DNA of 64,000 bases from positions 1-64,000 of the forward strand of contig CAVPSA010000030.1 of NCBI GenBank assembly GCA_963707905.1, written 5' to 3'. Both the position numbers and the translations under genes were made by a program. Numbering within the stretch: the first letter of the stretch is position 1; the number at the start of each line of letters is the position of its first letter. This DNA comes from DASXKD01 sp963707905. GTDB lineage: Bacteria > Actinomycetota > Actinomycetes > Streptosporangiales > Streptosporangiaceae. The notes under the pieces were generated by a model. That model was not told where the DNA came from, made no database searches, and worked only from the letters and a program-made list of their open reading frames with translations. Below, piece by piece: positions 27,674 to 36,163 of this stretch.

Positions 27674-28990
27674 ATGAGCGCCACAACGGGTCCGGCCGCG
27701 TCACTGCCGGTCACCCAGAAGCGGGAGTTCTGGGTCCTGATGGGTTACGCGGTCGCGCTGGGGGTGTTCGGCGCGTTCGCCGGCCTGGTGTTCGTCGGGG
27801 TGATCAAGTTCGGGGGCAAGTGGTATTCCGATTCCCATCCGGGCTGGTTCGGCGGGCACTGGTGGTGGGTGGCTGTCGCTGGGGCGGCCGGTGTCGCAGT
27901 CGGCCTGCTGCGCCGCCTGACCCGGCTGCCCTGGGAGGTCCCCGGCCTGTTCGATGACCTGCAGACCGGGCACGTCCGCCCAGGACTGGTGCCCGGGCTT
28001 GTGGCCGTCTCGACGGTGTCGCTGATCGGCGGCGCCAGCCTCGGCCCGGAGAAGGCGCTGGGCTCCATGGGCGGCGGGGCCGGCAGCTGGATCGCCCAGC
28101 GCAGAGGGCTCGGCGAAGAGGACTCCAAGGTGAACACCCTGTCCGGGTTCGCCGGCGCCTACGGCGGGCTGTTCTCCAGCACGCTGATCGTGGTGATGCT
28201 GATCCTGGAGGTCGCCCGCCCGGGCGGGCAACGGCTCACCAAGGCCCTCGCCGGGACCATCGTCGCCTCGAGCGTCTCGTTCGGCATCTACTTCGCCATC
28301 GCCGGCGCCGTGTTCCTGGACGACTACCAGGTGCCGCCCTACAAGTTCCACGACTGGCAGCTGCTCGCCGGGGTCCCCCTGGGCCTGTTCGCGGCCCTGG
28401 TGGTGACGCTGCTGGCTGGGTTCATGATGGCGGCGGCGCGGCTGTTCGGCCGGCTGAAGGTCCCGGACATCGCGAAATCGGCGCTGGGCGGCGTGGTGTT
28501 CGGAATCGTCGGCGTGGCCCTGCCGCTGACGATGTTCTCCGGCAGCGATCAGCTCAACACCGTGCTCCACGACGCCGGGACCCTCGGCCTGGGCCTGCTT
28601 GCCGCCGTCCTGATCGCCAAGATGCTCACCTTCGCCGTCAGCCAGGGCAGCGGCTTCGTCGGCGGGCCCATCTTCCCGTCGCTGTTCATCGGCGGAACCG
28701 CCGGGGTCCTCGTCCACCAGGTGATCCCGGGCGTGCCCCTGGGCCTCGCGTTCACCTGCCTGCTCGCCGCCGTCCCGGGCGCGCTTGCCCCCGCGCCGTT
28801 CTCGATGGTGCTGATGGCCGCGTTCTTGACCCAGGTCGGGGCCCTGCAGACCGCACCCATCCTGATCGCCGTCATTACCGCCTCCCTCACCATGGAAGGC
28901 GTCAAATACCTCCTGGCCAGCCGCAAACAGGCCCGCGCAGCCGCAGCGAAACCAGCAGCCTCCCCGGGCGGGCACAGCGCCGAAGCATGA
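27674..28990 (+). CDS. ClC-family chloride channel/transporter
   Basis: 438 residues with about ten membrane helices. The family block is IGGASLGPEKALGSMGGGAG (near residue 115), which aligns with the GREGP region of ClC proteins; here the gating position reads LGPE. The later block GSGFVGGPIFPSLFIGGTAG (near residue 327) matches the GxFxP selectivity motif. The C-terminus has no CBS domains. It could be a channel or an H+/Cl- exchanger. Start ATG 27674 follows AAGGAGG. A CCTAGG element lies upstream, linking it to the putative regulon. Confidence 0.9.
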   Translation: MSATTGPAASLPVTQKREFWVLMGYAVALGVFGAFAGLVFVGVIKFGGKWYSDSHPGWFGGHWWWVAVAGAAGVAVGLLRRLTRLPWEVPGLFDDLQTGHVRPGLVPGLVAVSTVSLIGGASLGPEKALGSMGGGAGSWIAQRRGLGEEDSKVNTLSGFAGAYGGLFSSTLIVVMLILEVARPGGQRLTKALAGTIVASSVSFGIYFAIAGAVFLDDYQVPPYKFHDWQLLAGVPLGLFAALVVTLLAGFMMAAARLFGRLKVPDIAKSALGGVVFGIVGVALPLTMFSGSDQLNTVLHDAGTLGLGLLAAVLIAKMLTFAVSQGSGFVGGPIFPSLFIGGTAGVLVHQVIPGVPLGLAFTCLLAAVPGALAPAPFSMVLMAAFLTQVGALQTAPILIAVITASLTMEGVKYLLASRKQARAAAAKPAASPGGHSAEA

Positions 28991-29122
28991 CGCGGCACAC
29001 GGCCAGGCCGCTGGTATGGCGCGAAGCGCTGTCTGCCGCAGTCGGTGATTCGCCCCTGTGTGCTCTGGCCTTGCCATGCGCGCGGTTGGCGGCTTCCCTG
29101 CGATTCGGCGATCACCTCGGGC

Positions 29123-30751
29123 TCAGGTCGGCACCGCTGCGGGATCACGGTTGGTCCGGGGAGCCGGTCGCTCGTGCGGCAGCTCTCTGGTGAACCCGAG
29201 CGAGATGAGGGCGAGGAGGGCAGCAGCCAGAAGCCCGGCCTTGAGCGATCGGAGCTGTGCCGCCTCGTAGTCATCGACGAGCGCTGCTGTAGTCGCGGTG
29301 TCGAGACCAGCCTTTTTCGCTGCGGCGTCGATCTGTGTGGAGGAGACGAAGTTGGTGTTGGAGCCCGCCGCCACTCCCACCTGGGACGACACGGTGGCGC
29401 TGATTCGAGGGTCGTGCTCGACGTTTGAGATGAAGGTGTTGGTCAGGCCGATCAGCACGATGGCCCCGATGAGCGCCACCCCGAGCGACGAGCCGAGCTG
29501 TTGCCCGGTGTACTGGAGCCCTCCGGCCTCGCTGCGGCCCGACTCCTCGACCGAGGACTGAACCACGTTGCCCAGCTGGGAGATCATCAAGCCCATCCCG
29601 ACACCGAGCACGGCCATTCCGATGGCGAATCCAGCGCTGGAGAGAGTGGGCTTGATCGTCGCGAGCAGGACGAGGGCACCGGCGAGGGTCACGATCAGAC
29701 CGCTCCGCACGATCGCCCGCACCGGAAAGCGGTTCGACAGTCGTGAGCCGATCGCCGAGGTCGCGAACATGGTGATCGAGATGGGCAGCATCTTGATCCC
29801 GGTCTCGAGGGCGCTCAGCCCAAGGACCAACTGGAGATAGAGCGGAACGACGAAGAAGATCCCCATGAGGAGGAGGTTCTGGCTGAACATCCCGATCAGC
29901 CCCGACCGCACCGGCGGGATCCGGGCAAGTGAGAGATGGACCAGTGGGTCTCGGTTCGTGGCTTCGCGATGGCGCTGCCAGGTCACGAATCCCCACAGCA
30001 GGATGCCACCAGCGGCGAGGACGAAGAGGGTGAGCGAGAAGCCGAAGATGGTGATCGGGGAGTTCTTCGGCTTGACCCACCCCCAGGTACTCGACTCGAG
30101 AACTCCGAAGACGAAGACCCCCAGACCGGCGGCCGACAGCACCGAGCCGACGATGTCGAGCTTCGGAGCAGGATCCGGGCGAGGGGCGTCTGCCACCTTC
30201 CGCATCATGATCAGAATAAATGCGGCAATGAAGACCTCGCCGACGAACACGACCCGCCACGTGAGCACGGTCGTCGCCCACCCGCCCACGATGGGGCCGA
30301 CCGCGATCCCCGCACCAGCGACCCCACCGATGACCGCGTAAGCGGTCTTGCGCCGTGGCCCCGCGAAGTTGCCGGCAATCAACGCCGCGAGCGCAGGAAA
30401 GACCAGCGACGCGCCGATGCCCTCGAGCACCGACCACCCGAGGGCGAGCACAGCTACCGACTGGGACAGCGCGGTCAGCGCCGAGCCGCAGGCATAGATG
30501 ATCAGTCCGATGCCGAACGCCCGGCGGCGGCCGATCATGTCGCCGATCTTGGCCCCGGTGAGGATGAGCATGGCCATGACCAGGCAGTAAAGGGTGATGA
30601 CCGCCTGGATCGTGGTGACCGTGGTGTGGAAGTCATGGACCAGCGCGCCGATCGAGACGTTCATTACGGACTGGTCCAGCACCATGAGGAACTGCGCCGT
30701 GGCCAAGGCGACCAGTGCCAGCCAGCCCTTGTTCGCCGTGGCGTTGTTCAC
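29123..30751 (-). CDS. MFS exporter, DHA2 (EmrB/QacA) family
   Basis: 542 residues with 14 membrane helices, from a GTG after GAGGGGGAAC. Motifs: LDQSVMNVSIGAL in helix 1 and GAKIGDMIGRRRAFGIG in the 2-3 loop (motif A). A long polar loop lies between helices 13 and 14 (ISNVEHDPRI to DYEAAQ). Codon use is less GC-biased at third positions than in neighbouring genes, so recent transfer is possible. It is a proton-driven exporter of unknown substrate, convergent with the ClC gene. Confidence 0.9.
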   Translation of the reverse strand: MNNATANKGWLALVALATAQFLMVLDQSVMNVSIGALVHDFHTTVTTIQAVITLYCLVMAMLILTGAKIGDMIGRRRAFGIGLIIYACGSALTALSQSVAVLALGWSVLEGIGASLVFPALAALIAGNFAGPRRKTAYAVIGGVAGAGIAVGPIVGGWATTVLTWRVVFVGEVFIAAFILIMMRKVADAPRPDPAPKLDIVGSVLSAAGLGVFVFGVLESSTWGWVKPKNSPITIFGFSLTLFVLAAGGILLWGFVTWQRHREATNRDPLVHLSLARIPPVRSGLIGMFSQNLLLMGIFFVVPLYLQLVLGLSALETGIKMLPISITMFATSAIGSRLSNRFPVRAIVRSGLIVTLAGALVLLATIKPTLSSAGFAIGMAVLGVGMGLMISQLGNVVQSSVEESGRSEAGGLQYTGQQLGSSLGVALIGAIVLIGLTNTFISNVEHDPRISATVSSQVGVAAGSNTNFVSSTQIDAAAKKAGLDTATTAALVDDYEAAQLRSLKAGLLAAALLALISLGFTRELPHERPAPRTNRDPAAVPT

Positions 30752-31111
30752 GTTCCCCCTCGGGTGTGGAGTCCCGCGACCCCGGTCATGCGCGGTGCTG
30801 CTGAGTGTCGGCGGGTTCCGGCGGTGCGGCGTGTAAAGACGGTACCGCCGGACGTGACCAACCTGGGCCCGCCCCGCCTTCCTGTAATTACCGTCCCGGC
30901 GACAGTGTCAATATCTCAGTAGCCGCACTTATCCTTGGCCTCCGTTATCTGTCCTTCGGCCCGCATACCGGTGCCTTTCGTCCCTGCAGCCGCACCACCT
31001 TGTCTGAGCAGGGTGGTAGTGGATCGGTGGTTGCTCCTCAGGTGGCCTCCGGTGTCGCTGCTGCTCGGCAGCAAATATGAGCGTTCGGTACGAACGCGAG
31101 GAGGGCACGTC

Positions 31112-31309
31112 ATGTTGATCTTGTGGATTCTGTGCGTTGTCATCTGGATCGCGATCGCGTTCTGGCCCGCCCGTGTCGCTGGCCGGAAGGGCCACAGCTT
31201 CATCGGGTTCTTCATCTTCAGCCTGTTCTTCTTCCCGGCCGCGCTCATCGTCGCTTACCTCGTCCGCGACCGCACCCACGTCCCGTCCAGGGCTGCTGCT
31301 GTGAGCTAG
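31112..31309 (+). CDS. Small two-helix membrane protein, function unknown
   Basis: 65 residues with a strong site GAGGAGG before the ATG at 31112. The first helix is MLILWILCVVIWIAIAFW. After a short basic loop (PARVAGRKGHSF) a second helix follows, IGFFIFSLFFFPAALIVAYL, with a charged tail VRDRTHVPS. The layout resembles actinobacterial membrane mini-proteins. Upstream frames add no domain. Function unknown. Confidence 0.7.
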   Translation: MLILWILCVVIWIAIAFWPARVAGRKGHSFIGFFIFSLFFFPAALIVAYLVRDRTHVPSRAAAVS

Positions 31310-31370
31310 CCCGCCAGCCCACGCCTGGTGATCGGACGGGCGTTCAGGCCCGGCCTGTTCTGGCCGGGGC

Positions 31371-31415
31371 TTTCCCCCTAGGTGAATTCGGGGGGTAGGT
31401 GATGCAGGGTCACCT
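31371..31415 (+). promoter_or_regulatory. CCTAGG palindrome element, copy 2 (upstream of the CMD-like gene)
   Basis: CCCCCTAGGTGAA (31374-31386) is followed by the second dyad AGGTGATGCAGGGTCACCT (31397-31415). It lies 105-150 bp before the gene start and belongs to a repeat of about 180 bp (31333-31512) shared with 51248-51423. Confidence 0.7.
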
Positions 31416-31519
31416 GCCTGGGTGTGAGCCTGAAACCGTGACGCACCGGCCGGTAACGGCTGAGGCGGATTCGCTGAACCGCCTGGCAAAGGATGCCAGC
31501 GAAACTGGAGGAGGGCCCC

Positions 31520-31849
31520 ATGACCGATACACCTGTCCTTGACACACTCGCCGACATCACCGCCGCGTCGGTCGAGCACAATTCTCTTGCTCCGCGGGAG
31601 CTTATGCTCGCGAGGATCGCCGCGCTGATCGCGGTGGACGCGCCGCCTGCCTCCTACCTCGCCAACGCCGGGGCCGCCACCGACAGCGGGCTCACCGCCG
31701 ACGATCTCCAGGGAGTCATGATCGCGGTTGCCCCGGTGGTGGGCACGGCCCGGGTGATCTCGGCAGGCGGGAAGCTCCTCCGGGCGCTGGGCATCGCGAT
31801 TGAGGTGGCCGAAGCCGCCGAGATGGTCGAAGACGGCGATGCCGGGTAG
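31520..31849 (+). CDS. Carboxymuconolactone decarboxylase (AhpD-like) family protein
   Basis: 109 residues; ATG at 31520 after GGAGGAGG. The helical CMD fold is seen in LAPRELMLARIAALIAVDAP and GLTADDLQGVMIAVAPVVGT. The redox CxxC of AhpD is absent (there are no Cys at all), so it is not a peroxidase-cycle enzyme. Its leader is nearly identical to that of the DUF1269 gene at 51.4 kb, and a DUF1269 tail fragment lies right behind it. The gene seems to sit between the ends of a lost DUF1269 paralogue. Confidence 0.75.
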   Translation: MTDTPVLDTLADITAASVEHNSLAPRELMLARIAALIAVDAPPASYLANAGAATDSGLTADDLQGVMIAVAPVVGTARVISAGGKLLRALGIAIEVAEAAEMVEDGDAG

Positions 31850-31866
31850 TAGCAGCAACTAGCCCA

Positions 31867-31986
31867 AAGGTCGAGGAGGCGATCGAGAACGCGGTGACCA
31901 GGGCGGAGAAGCAGACAGCCCAGGAGCTTGACGTAGATCCGAAGGACCTCGACAAGGCTATGCAGCAAGCGGTCAAGGAGATGTAA
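31867..31986 (+). pseudogene. 3' fragment of a DUF1269 gene
   Basis: Forty codons ending in TAA encode KVEEAIENAVTRAEKQTAQE and LDVDPKDLDKAMQQAVKEM. The C-terminus of the intact DUF1269 protein (51431-51937) differs at only three positions. No start remains; the body of the gene is missing. Confidence 0.85.
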
Positions 31987-32350
31987 CCCGGCCGCCTGTC
32001 CCGGTCGCTGTCGGCACCGCGGCTACCACGGAAAGTCAGCCCACTCGCCGGTCCCGGCCGGGTACGGCTGTTTCGCCCGCACGCCGGAATGCCGGCACCC
32101 TCAAGGACCCGTGAGATTCGCCGATCAGCCAGTTACGCGCACATAGCTGCTGCTCGCCGCGTGACTCAGGCGGGGCCAGGGCGGTGGCTGCAGTCAGGCC
32201 ACGCCTGACTGCAGCCACCGGGGCTTTGACCGGGGAACGTCTGGCCCGGTGACACCGAGGGTCTCCTCCCTGGGCGGGTGCGGGGCCGGCGCGGGCACGC
32301 GAACTATCAACGAGGTGCCGGGCGCATCGCCTGGCGGTTGGGGTGGCGAG
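31987..32350. other. Intergenic region, hairpin only
   Basis: 364 bp before the CoA-disulfide reductase gene. The only structure I see is the perfect hairpin at 32182-32220. No gene. Confidence 0.6.
32182..32220. terminator. Perfect 18-bp stem hairpin, terminator-like
   Basis: CGGTGGCTGCAGTCAGGC pairs fully with its complement across a 3-nt loop (32200-32202). There is no T-run after it, as is usual in high-GC actinobacteria. It may end transcription from the CMD-like gene or act as an RNA stabiliser or attenuator before the next gene. Confidence 0.6.
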
Positions 32351-34090
32351 ATGAAGACGGTGATTGTGGGAGGAGTGGCGGCTGGCGCCTCGACGGGTGC
32401 GCGGCTGCGGCGGCTGGACGAGTCGGCCGAGATCGTGGTGCTGGAGCGGGACCACTATGTGTCGTTCGCGAACTGTGGCTTGCCGTATCACATCGGTGGG
32501 GTGATCCCGGACCGGGACAGCCTGCTGCTGCAGACCCCGGAGAGCCTGCGCAGCGCCCTGGCGCTGGATGTGCGGACCGGGCAGGACGTGATCCGTATCG
32601 ACCGCGGCGCCAAGGAAGTGGAGGTACGCGACTTGGCGCGGGGGCGGACGTACCGGGAGTCCTACGACAAGCTGGTGCTGTGCCTGGGGGCCGAACCGGT
32701 CCGGCCGCCGATCCCCGGTGGCGATGACCCGCGGGTGGATGTGCTGCGCAACATCCCCGATATGGACCGGATTATCGCCCAGCTCGACAAGGGCGCCACC
32801 AGCGCGGTCATCGTCGGCGGCAGCTACATCGGGCTGGAGCTCGCCGAGGCCTTTAGGGCCCGCGGGCTGGCAACGACCGTGGTGGAGCGGACCGGGCGGC
32901 TGATGCCGTGGCTGGACCCGGAGATGACCCGGATTCTGGACTACCACGTCGCCACCCATGATGTGGACCTGCGGCTCGACACGTCCGCCACCGCAGTTCG
33001 CCGGGGGCGGGGCGACGGGCTGGTGGTCGATCTGTCCGACGGCACATCAGCCGAAGCTGACGTTGTCGTGATGGCGGCCGGGGCGCGTCCCAGCGTCGGC
33101 CTTGCCCGTGACGCCGGTATCGAGATCGGGCCGCGTGGCGGCATCATGGTGGACGCGCAGATGCGCACCTCGGCGCCCGACATCCTCGCCGCCGGGGACG
33201 CCGTGGAGACCGCTCACCTTTTGACCGGGGAGCCCACGCTGTCGATGCTGGCCGGGCCGGCGAACCGGGAAGGCCGGATCGCCGCCGACACGATCGCCGG
33301 CCGCGAGGATGTCGGCGGCTACCGGGGCACCCAGGGCACCGCGGTGGTCAAGGTGTTCGACATGACCGCCGGCGGCACCGGCCTGACCGAGACCGAGCTG
33401 GACGCGGCGGGCATGGACTACCGCAAGGTCTACACCCACCAAAACGGCCATGCGGCGTACTATCCGGGCACCGCGCCGCTGTTCCTGAAGGTGCTGTTCG
33501 ACCCGGCCGAGGGGAAGCTGCTGGGCGCGCAGGTGCTCGGCTGGGACGGCGTCGACAAGCGCATCGATGTCCTGGCGGTCGCGCTGCGCGCCGGGATGAC
33601 GGTGTTCGACCTGGAGCACCTCGAGCTGGCCTACGCCCCGCCGTACGGGGCGGCGAAGGACCCGGTCAACATGGCCGGTTTCCTGGCCGCGAACCTGCTG
33701 CGCGGCGACATCGCCCTGTGGTACCCGGAGGACTACCCCGACTGCGCCGGCAAGGTGACGATCCTTGATGTGCGCACCCCGGCCGAATACGGCGCCTGGC
33801 ACATCCCTGGGGCGGTCCTCATCCCGTACACCGAGCTGCGGCAGCGGCTGGATGAGGTGCCCCGGGACAAGCCCGTATACGCCTACTGCCGGTCGGGTTT
33901 CCGCAGCTACATCGCCTACTGCGTGCTGAAGCAGAACGGGTGGGACCAGGTGGCGTTCCTGGCCGGCGGGATGATGACTTACCACGGCTACCACCGCACC
34001 CCGCTGGCGGTGGGAAAGGGCGGCATGCCGATGGTCGCCCACGCCGAGGACCGGCTGGCCCAGCGCCCCGGCGCGCTCGAACACATCTGA
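32351..34090 (+). CDS. CoA-disulfide reductase fused to a rhodanese domain
   Basis: 579 residues from the ATG at 32351. The FAD-binding start is KTVIVGGVAAGAS; SFANCGLPYHIGG carries the active-site Cys42 of CoA-disulfide reductases, and SAVIVGGSYIGLELAEAF is the NAD(P)H site. A dimerisation domain follows (TAVVKVFDMTAGGTGLTE). Residues about 470-560 are a rhodanese domain with YCRSGFRS and catalytic Cys513. Such fusions (CoADR-Rhd) reduce CoA disulfide or CoA persulfide and polysulfide with NAD(P)H. With the PhsA-like operon next door and convergent, a part in cytosolic sulfur handling is a fair inference. Confidence 0.9.
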   Translation: MKTVIVGGVAAGASTGARLRRLDESAEIVVLERDHYVSFANCGLPYHIGGVIPDRDSLLLQTPESLRSALALDVRTGQDVIRIDRGAKEVEVRDLARGRTYRESYDKLVLCLGAEPVRPPIPGGDDPRVDVLRNIPDMDRIIAQLDKGATSAVIVGGSYIGLELAEAFRARGLATTVVERTGRLMPWLDPEMTRILDYHVATHDVDLRLDTSATAVRRGRGDGLVVDLSDGTSAEADVVVMAAGARPSVGLARDAGIEIGPRGGIMVDAQMRTSAPDILAAGDAVETAHLLTGEPTLSMLAGPANREGRIAADTIAGREDVGGYRGTQGTAVVKVFDMTAGGTGLTETELDAAGMDYRKVYTHQNGHAAYYPGTAPLFLKVLFDPAEGKLLGAQVLGWDGVDKRIDVLAVALRAGMTVFDLEHLELAYAPPYGAAKDPVNMAGFLAANLLRGDIALWYPEDYPDCAGKVTILDVRTPAEYGAWHIPGAVLIPYTELRQRLDEVPRDKPVYAYCRSGFRSYIAYCVLKQNGWDQVAFLAGGMMTYHGYHRTPLAVGKGGMPMVAHAEDRLAQRPGALEHI

Positions 34091-34133
34091 CGAGCAGCAA
34101 GGGGCCAGGACGCCGTCCTGGGTGACGTTCCGT

Positions 34134-35114
34134 TTACGCCTGTTGGTCTCGGAGTTGGTGGTTCTGTTTCACCGGCCGGGTGAAGGCCTCCCACCACGCC
34201 GGATCCGGGCGGAACGGCGCTGCCGGCCGGCCGGTGGCGTCTGTGTCCACCTGGTAGACCAGGCCGGCGGCCAGATCGGAGCGGCGCTGCTCGTCGGTCC
34301 AGCCCTCTGTCGCTGTCGTGACGAAGAGCCGGTGCAGGCCGGGGCCGCCGAAGGCACAGCACGTGCACTCCCGGGCCGGGATGGGGTACACGCCGCGCAA
34401 CGAGCCGTCGGGTGCGTAGTGGTTGACCCGCCCGCCGCCGTAGATCGCCACCCACAGGTCACCCGCAGCGTCCACCGTCATCCCGTCTGGTGCTCCGATG
34501 TCTTCGGGCACGGTGACCAGGACTCGCCCAGCGGAGATAGTGCCGCGATCGCCGTCGAACGCGAACGCGTGGACCACCCGTGGGCCGCTGTCCACCAGGT
34601 ACATTGTCCGGCCGTCGGGGCTCCAGCCAATTCCGTTGGAGATCGTCAGGCCCTCGAGCACCACCTCGGCCTGCCCCGTCCGGTCCAGCCGGTAGAGCGT
34701 GCCCCCGCCGGTGTGGTGGTCGTCGGCCAGGGTCCCGCCCCAGAACCTGCCCTGGGGATCGCAGGCGCCGTCGTTCATGCGGGTCCCGGCCGGTGCCACC
34801 TGGGCGATGGTGCGCTGGGTGCCGTCGAACGCGAGGTGGACGAAGCCACGCCCGGCCCCGAGTACCCAGCCGTCGTCCCCCTCGATGGGAGCGATCATCC
34901 CGACCGTTTCAGGCAGCTGGTAGACCCCGACGCGCTCGATCAAGCCGTCGTTGCGGAGCAGGCCCCGGGCGACCCGTCCGGCCAGGATGTCGACTGCCAG
35001 CAGCTCGCCGCGGCGGCCGTCCCACCGGATGCCCTCACCGAGTTGGGTCTGCTCGGTATTGCAGGCGACTGCCTGGCCGTCTCGCTGGGGACCGGTTTCC
35101 GTGTTAGTTGCCAT
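34134..35114 (-). CDS. SMP-30/gluconolactonase/LRE family protein
   Basis: 326 residues; ATG at 35114. A six-bladed beta-propeller of the regucalcin/gluconolactonase type: LGEGIRWDGRRGELLAVDI at the start (metal-binding Glu), RMNDGACDPQGRFWGGTL, ISNGIGWSPDGRTMYLVDS, and PDGMTVDAAGDLWVAIYGG. The Glu, Asn and Asp metal ligands of the family are in these blocks. It lies 2 bp after the glucose dehydrogenase gene, which fits hydrolysis of the glucono-lactone that enzyme forms. It is the last gene of the five-gene operon. Confidence 0.9.
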   Translation of the reverse strand: MATNTETGPQRDGQAVACNTEQTQLGEGIRWDGRRGELLAVDILAGRVARGLLRNDGLIERVGVYQLPETVGMIAPIEGDDGWVLGAGRGFVHLAFDGTQRTIAQVAPAGTRMNDGACDPQGRFWGGTLADDHHTGGGTLYRLDRTGQAEVVLEGLTISNGIGWSPDGRTMYLVDSGPRVVHAFAFDGDRGTISAGRVLVTVPEDIGAPDGMTVDAAGDLWVAIYGGGRVNHYAPDGSLRGVYPIPARECTCCAFGGPGLHRLFVTTATEGWTDEQRRSDLAAGLVYQVDTDATGRPAAPFRPDPAWWEAFTRPVKQNHQLRDQQA

Positions 35115-35116
35115 TG

Positions 35117-36163
35117 TCAGCCTCCGAAGTCGACGACGACCTTGATGTCGTCTGGCCCGCGCTGGAGGGCGTCGGCGATGTTCTGGGGCGGGACCCGGCG
35201 AGAGATCAGCCGGGCCAGCCAGGCCCGGTCGGCCCGGGCCAGTTCCTCGGCGGCCCGGTAGAAGTGCCGCCGGTTGGCGTTGACCGAGCCGACGACCACG
35301 TTGTTCTGCAGGACCACCTGTTTGGCCACGTCGGCCGTTGATAGCCCGCTCGGCGGCCCCCCGCTGCCCACTCCGGTGAGGCAGACCACCCCGCCAGCGC
35401 CGACGTGGCGGATCGAGTCGATGATCACCGAGCCGACCCCGGTGCACTCGATCACGACGTCGGGTTCGAGGCCCAGGGCGTCCATGGCCCCGGCATGGTA
35501 GGTGGCGCCGAGGTCGGCGACGAGCTGAGGCTTGGCGCCCTTGGTGACCTGGTCGAGGACGTGGACGTCGAGCCCGTGCTGGACGCCTATCAGGGCGGCG
35601 AGCATGCCGATCGGGCCGGCGCCGGTGACCAGCGCGTGCCGGGGTTCCCAGAAGGCCCGCGCTCGCATGGCCGCGACCAGTTCCCAGGCCTTGGCCACCA
35701 CGGTGGTCGGCTCGAGCAGCACGCCGAGGACGCCGAGGGAGGAGTCGAGCTTGGTGAAGTACCCGGGTTCGATCCGCCAGCGTTCGGACATGAACCCGTC
35801 GATCTGCTTGATGCCCCGCTCCGTGTACTGCCCGTTGCGGCACATGTCCCACTCACCGACGGCACAGTTGGGGCAGGGCACCGGGTCGGGCCGCCGGACG
35901 ATCCCGACGATCAGGTCGCCGGCCTGCAGGCCGCTGCCCGGCCCGGGATCCACGACCCGGCCGAGCGACTCGTGGCCGAGGATGAGCCGGTCCCGCCCGG
36001 GGGGCGACCAACCGTAGGCGCCCGAGGCGATCTCGACATCCGTTCCGCAGATGCCGACGGCCACCGCCTGGACCAGGATCGAGCCGGTGCTCTGGTCCGG
36101 TTCGGGGACCTCCTCGAAGCGAACCGACCCCCCGACCCCCGGCTGAACCGTTACTGCTTTCAT
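35117..36163 (-). CDS. Zinc-dependent medium-chain dehydrogenase, glucose 1-dehydrogenase-like
   Basis: 348 residues; ATG at 36163 overlapping the previous gene (ATGA). GICGTDVEI (Cys near 39) and LILGHESLGRV (His-Glu near 66) give the catalytic zinc site. The structural-zinc loop has CPNCAVGEWDMC, one Cys fewer than usual alcohol dehydrogenases but like archaeal-type glucose dehydrogenases. NAD(P) binding is at LVTGAGPIGMLAALIG. Residues GVLLEPTTVVAKA and QNNVVVGSVNANRRHF are glucose dehydrogenase blocks. It oxidises glucose or a similar aldose to the lactone with NAD(P)+. The next gene is a gluconolactonase-type protein. Confidence 0.88.
   Translation of the reverse strand: MKAVTVQPGVGGSVRFEEVPEPDQSTGSILVQAVAVGICGTDVEIASGAYGWSPPGRDRLILGHESLGRVVDPGPGSGLQAGDLIVGIVRRPDPVPCPNCAVGEWDMCRNGQYTERGIKQIDGFMSERWRIEPGYFTKLDSSLGVLGVLLEPTTVVAKAWELVAAMRARAFWEPRHALVTGAGPIGMLAALIGVQHGLDVHVLDQVTKGAKPQLVADLGATYHAGAMDALGLEPDVVIECTGVGSVIIDSIRHVGAGGVVCLTGVGSGGPPSGLSTADVAKQVVLQNNVVVGSVNANRRHFYRAAEELARADRAWLARLISRRVPPQNIADALQRGPDDIKVVVDFGG

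Noticed and set aside
30752..31111. Small plus frames before the two-helix membrane protein.
   Set aside because: No start with a ribosome site and no recognisable sequence; the strong site is at the ATG at 31112.
34134..35852. A 572-codon frame covering the gluconolactonase.
   Set aside because: The first 246 codons are Arg/Pro-rich and antisense or out of frame to the glucose dehydrogenase; the propeller starts at the ATG at 35114.
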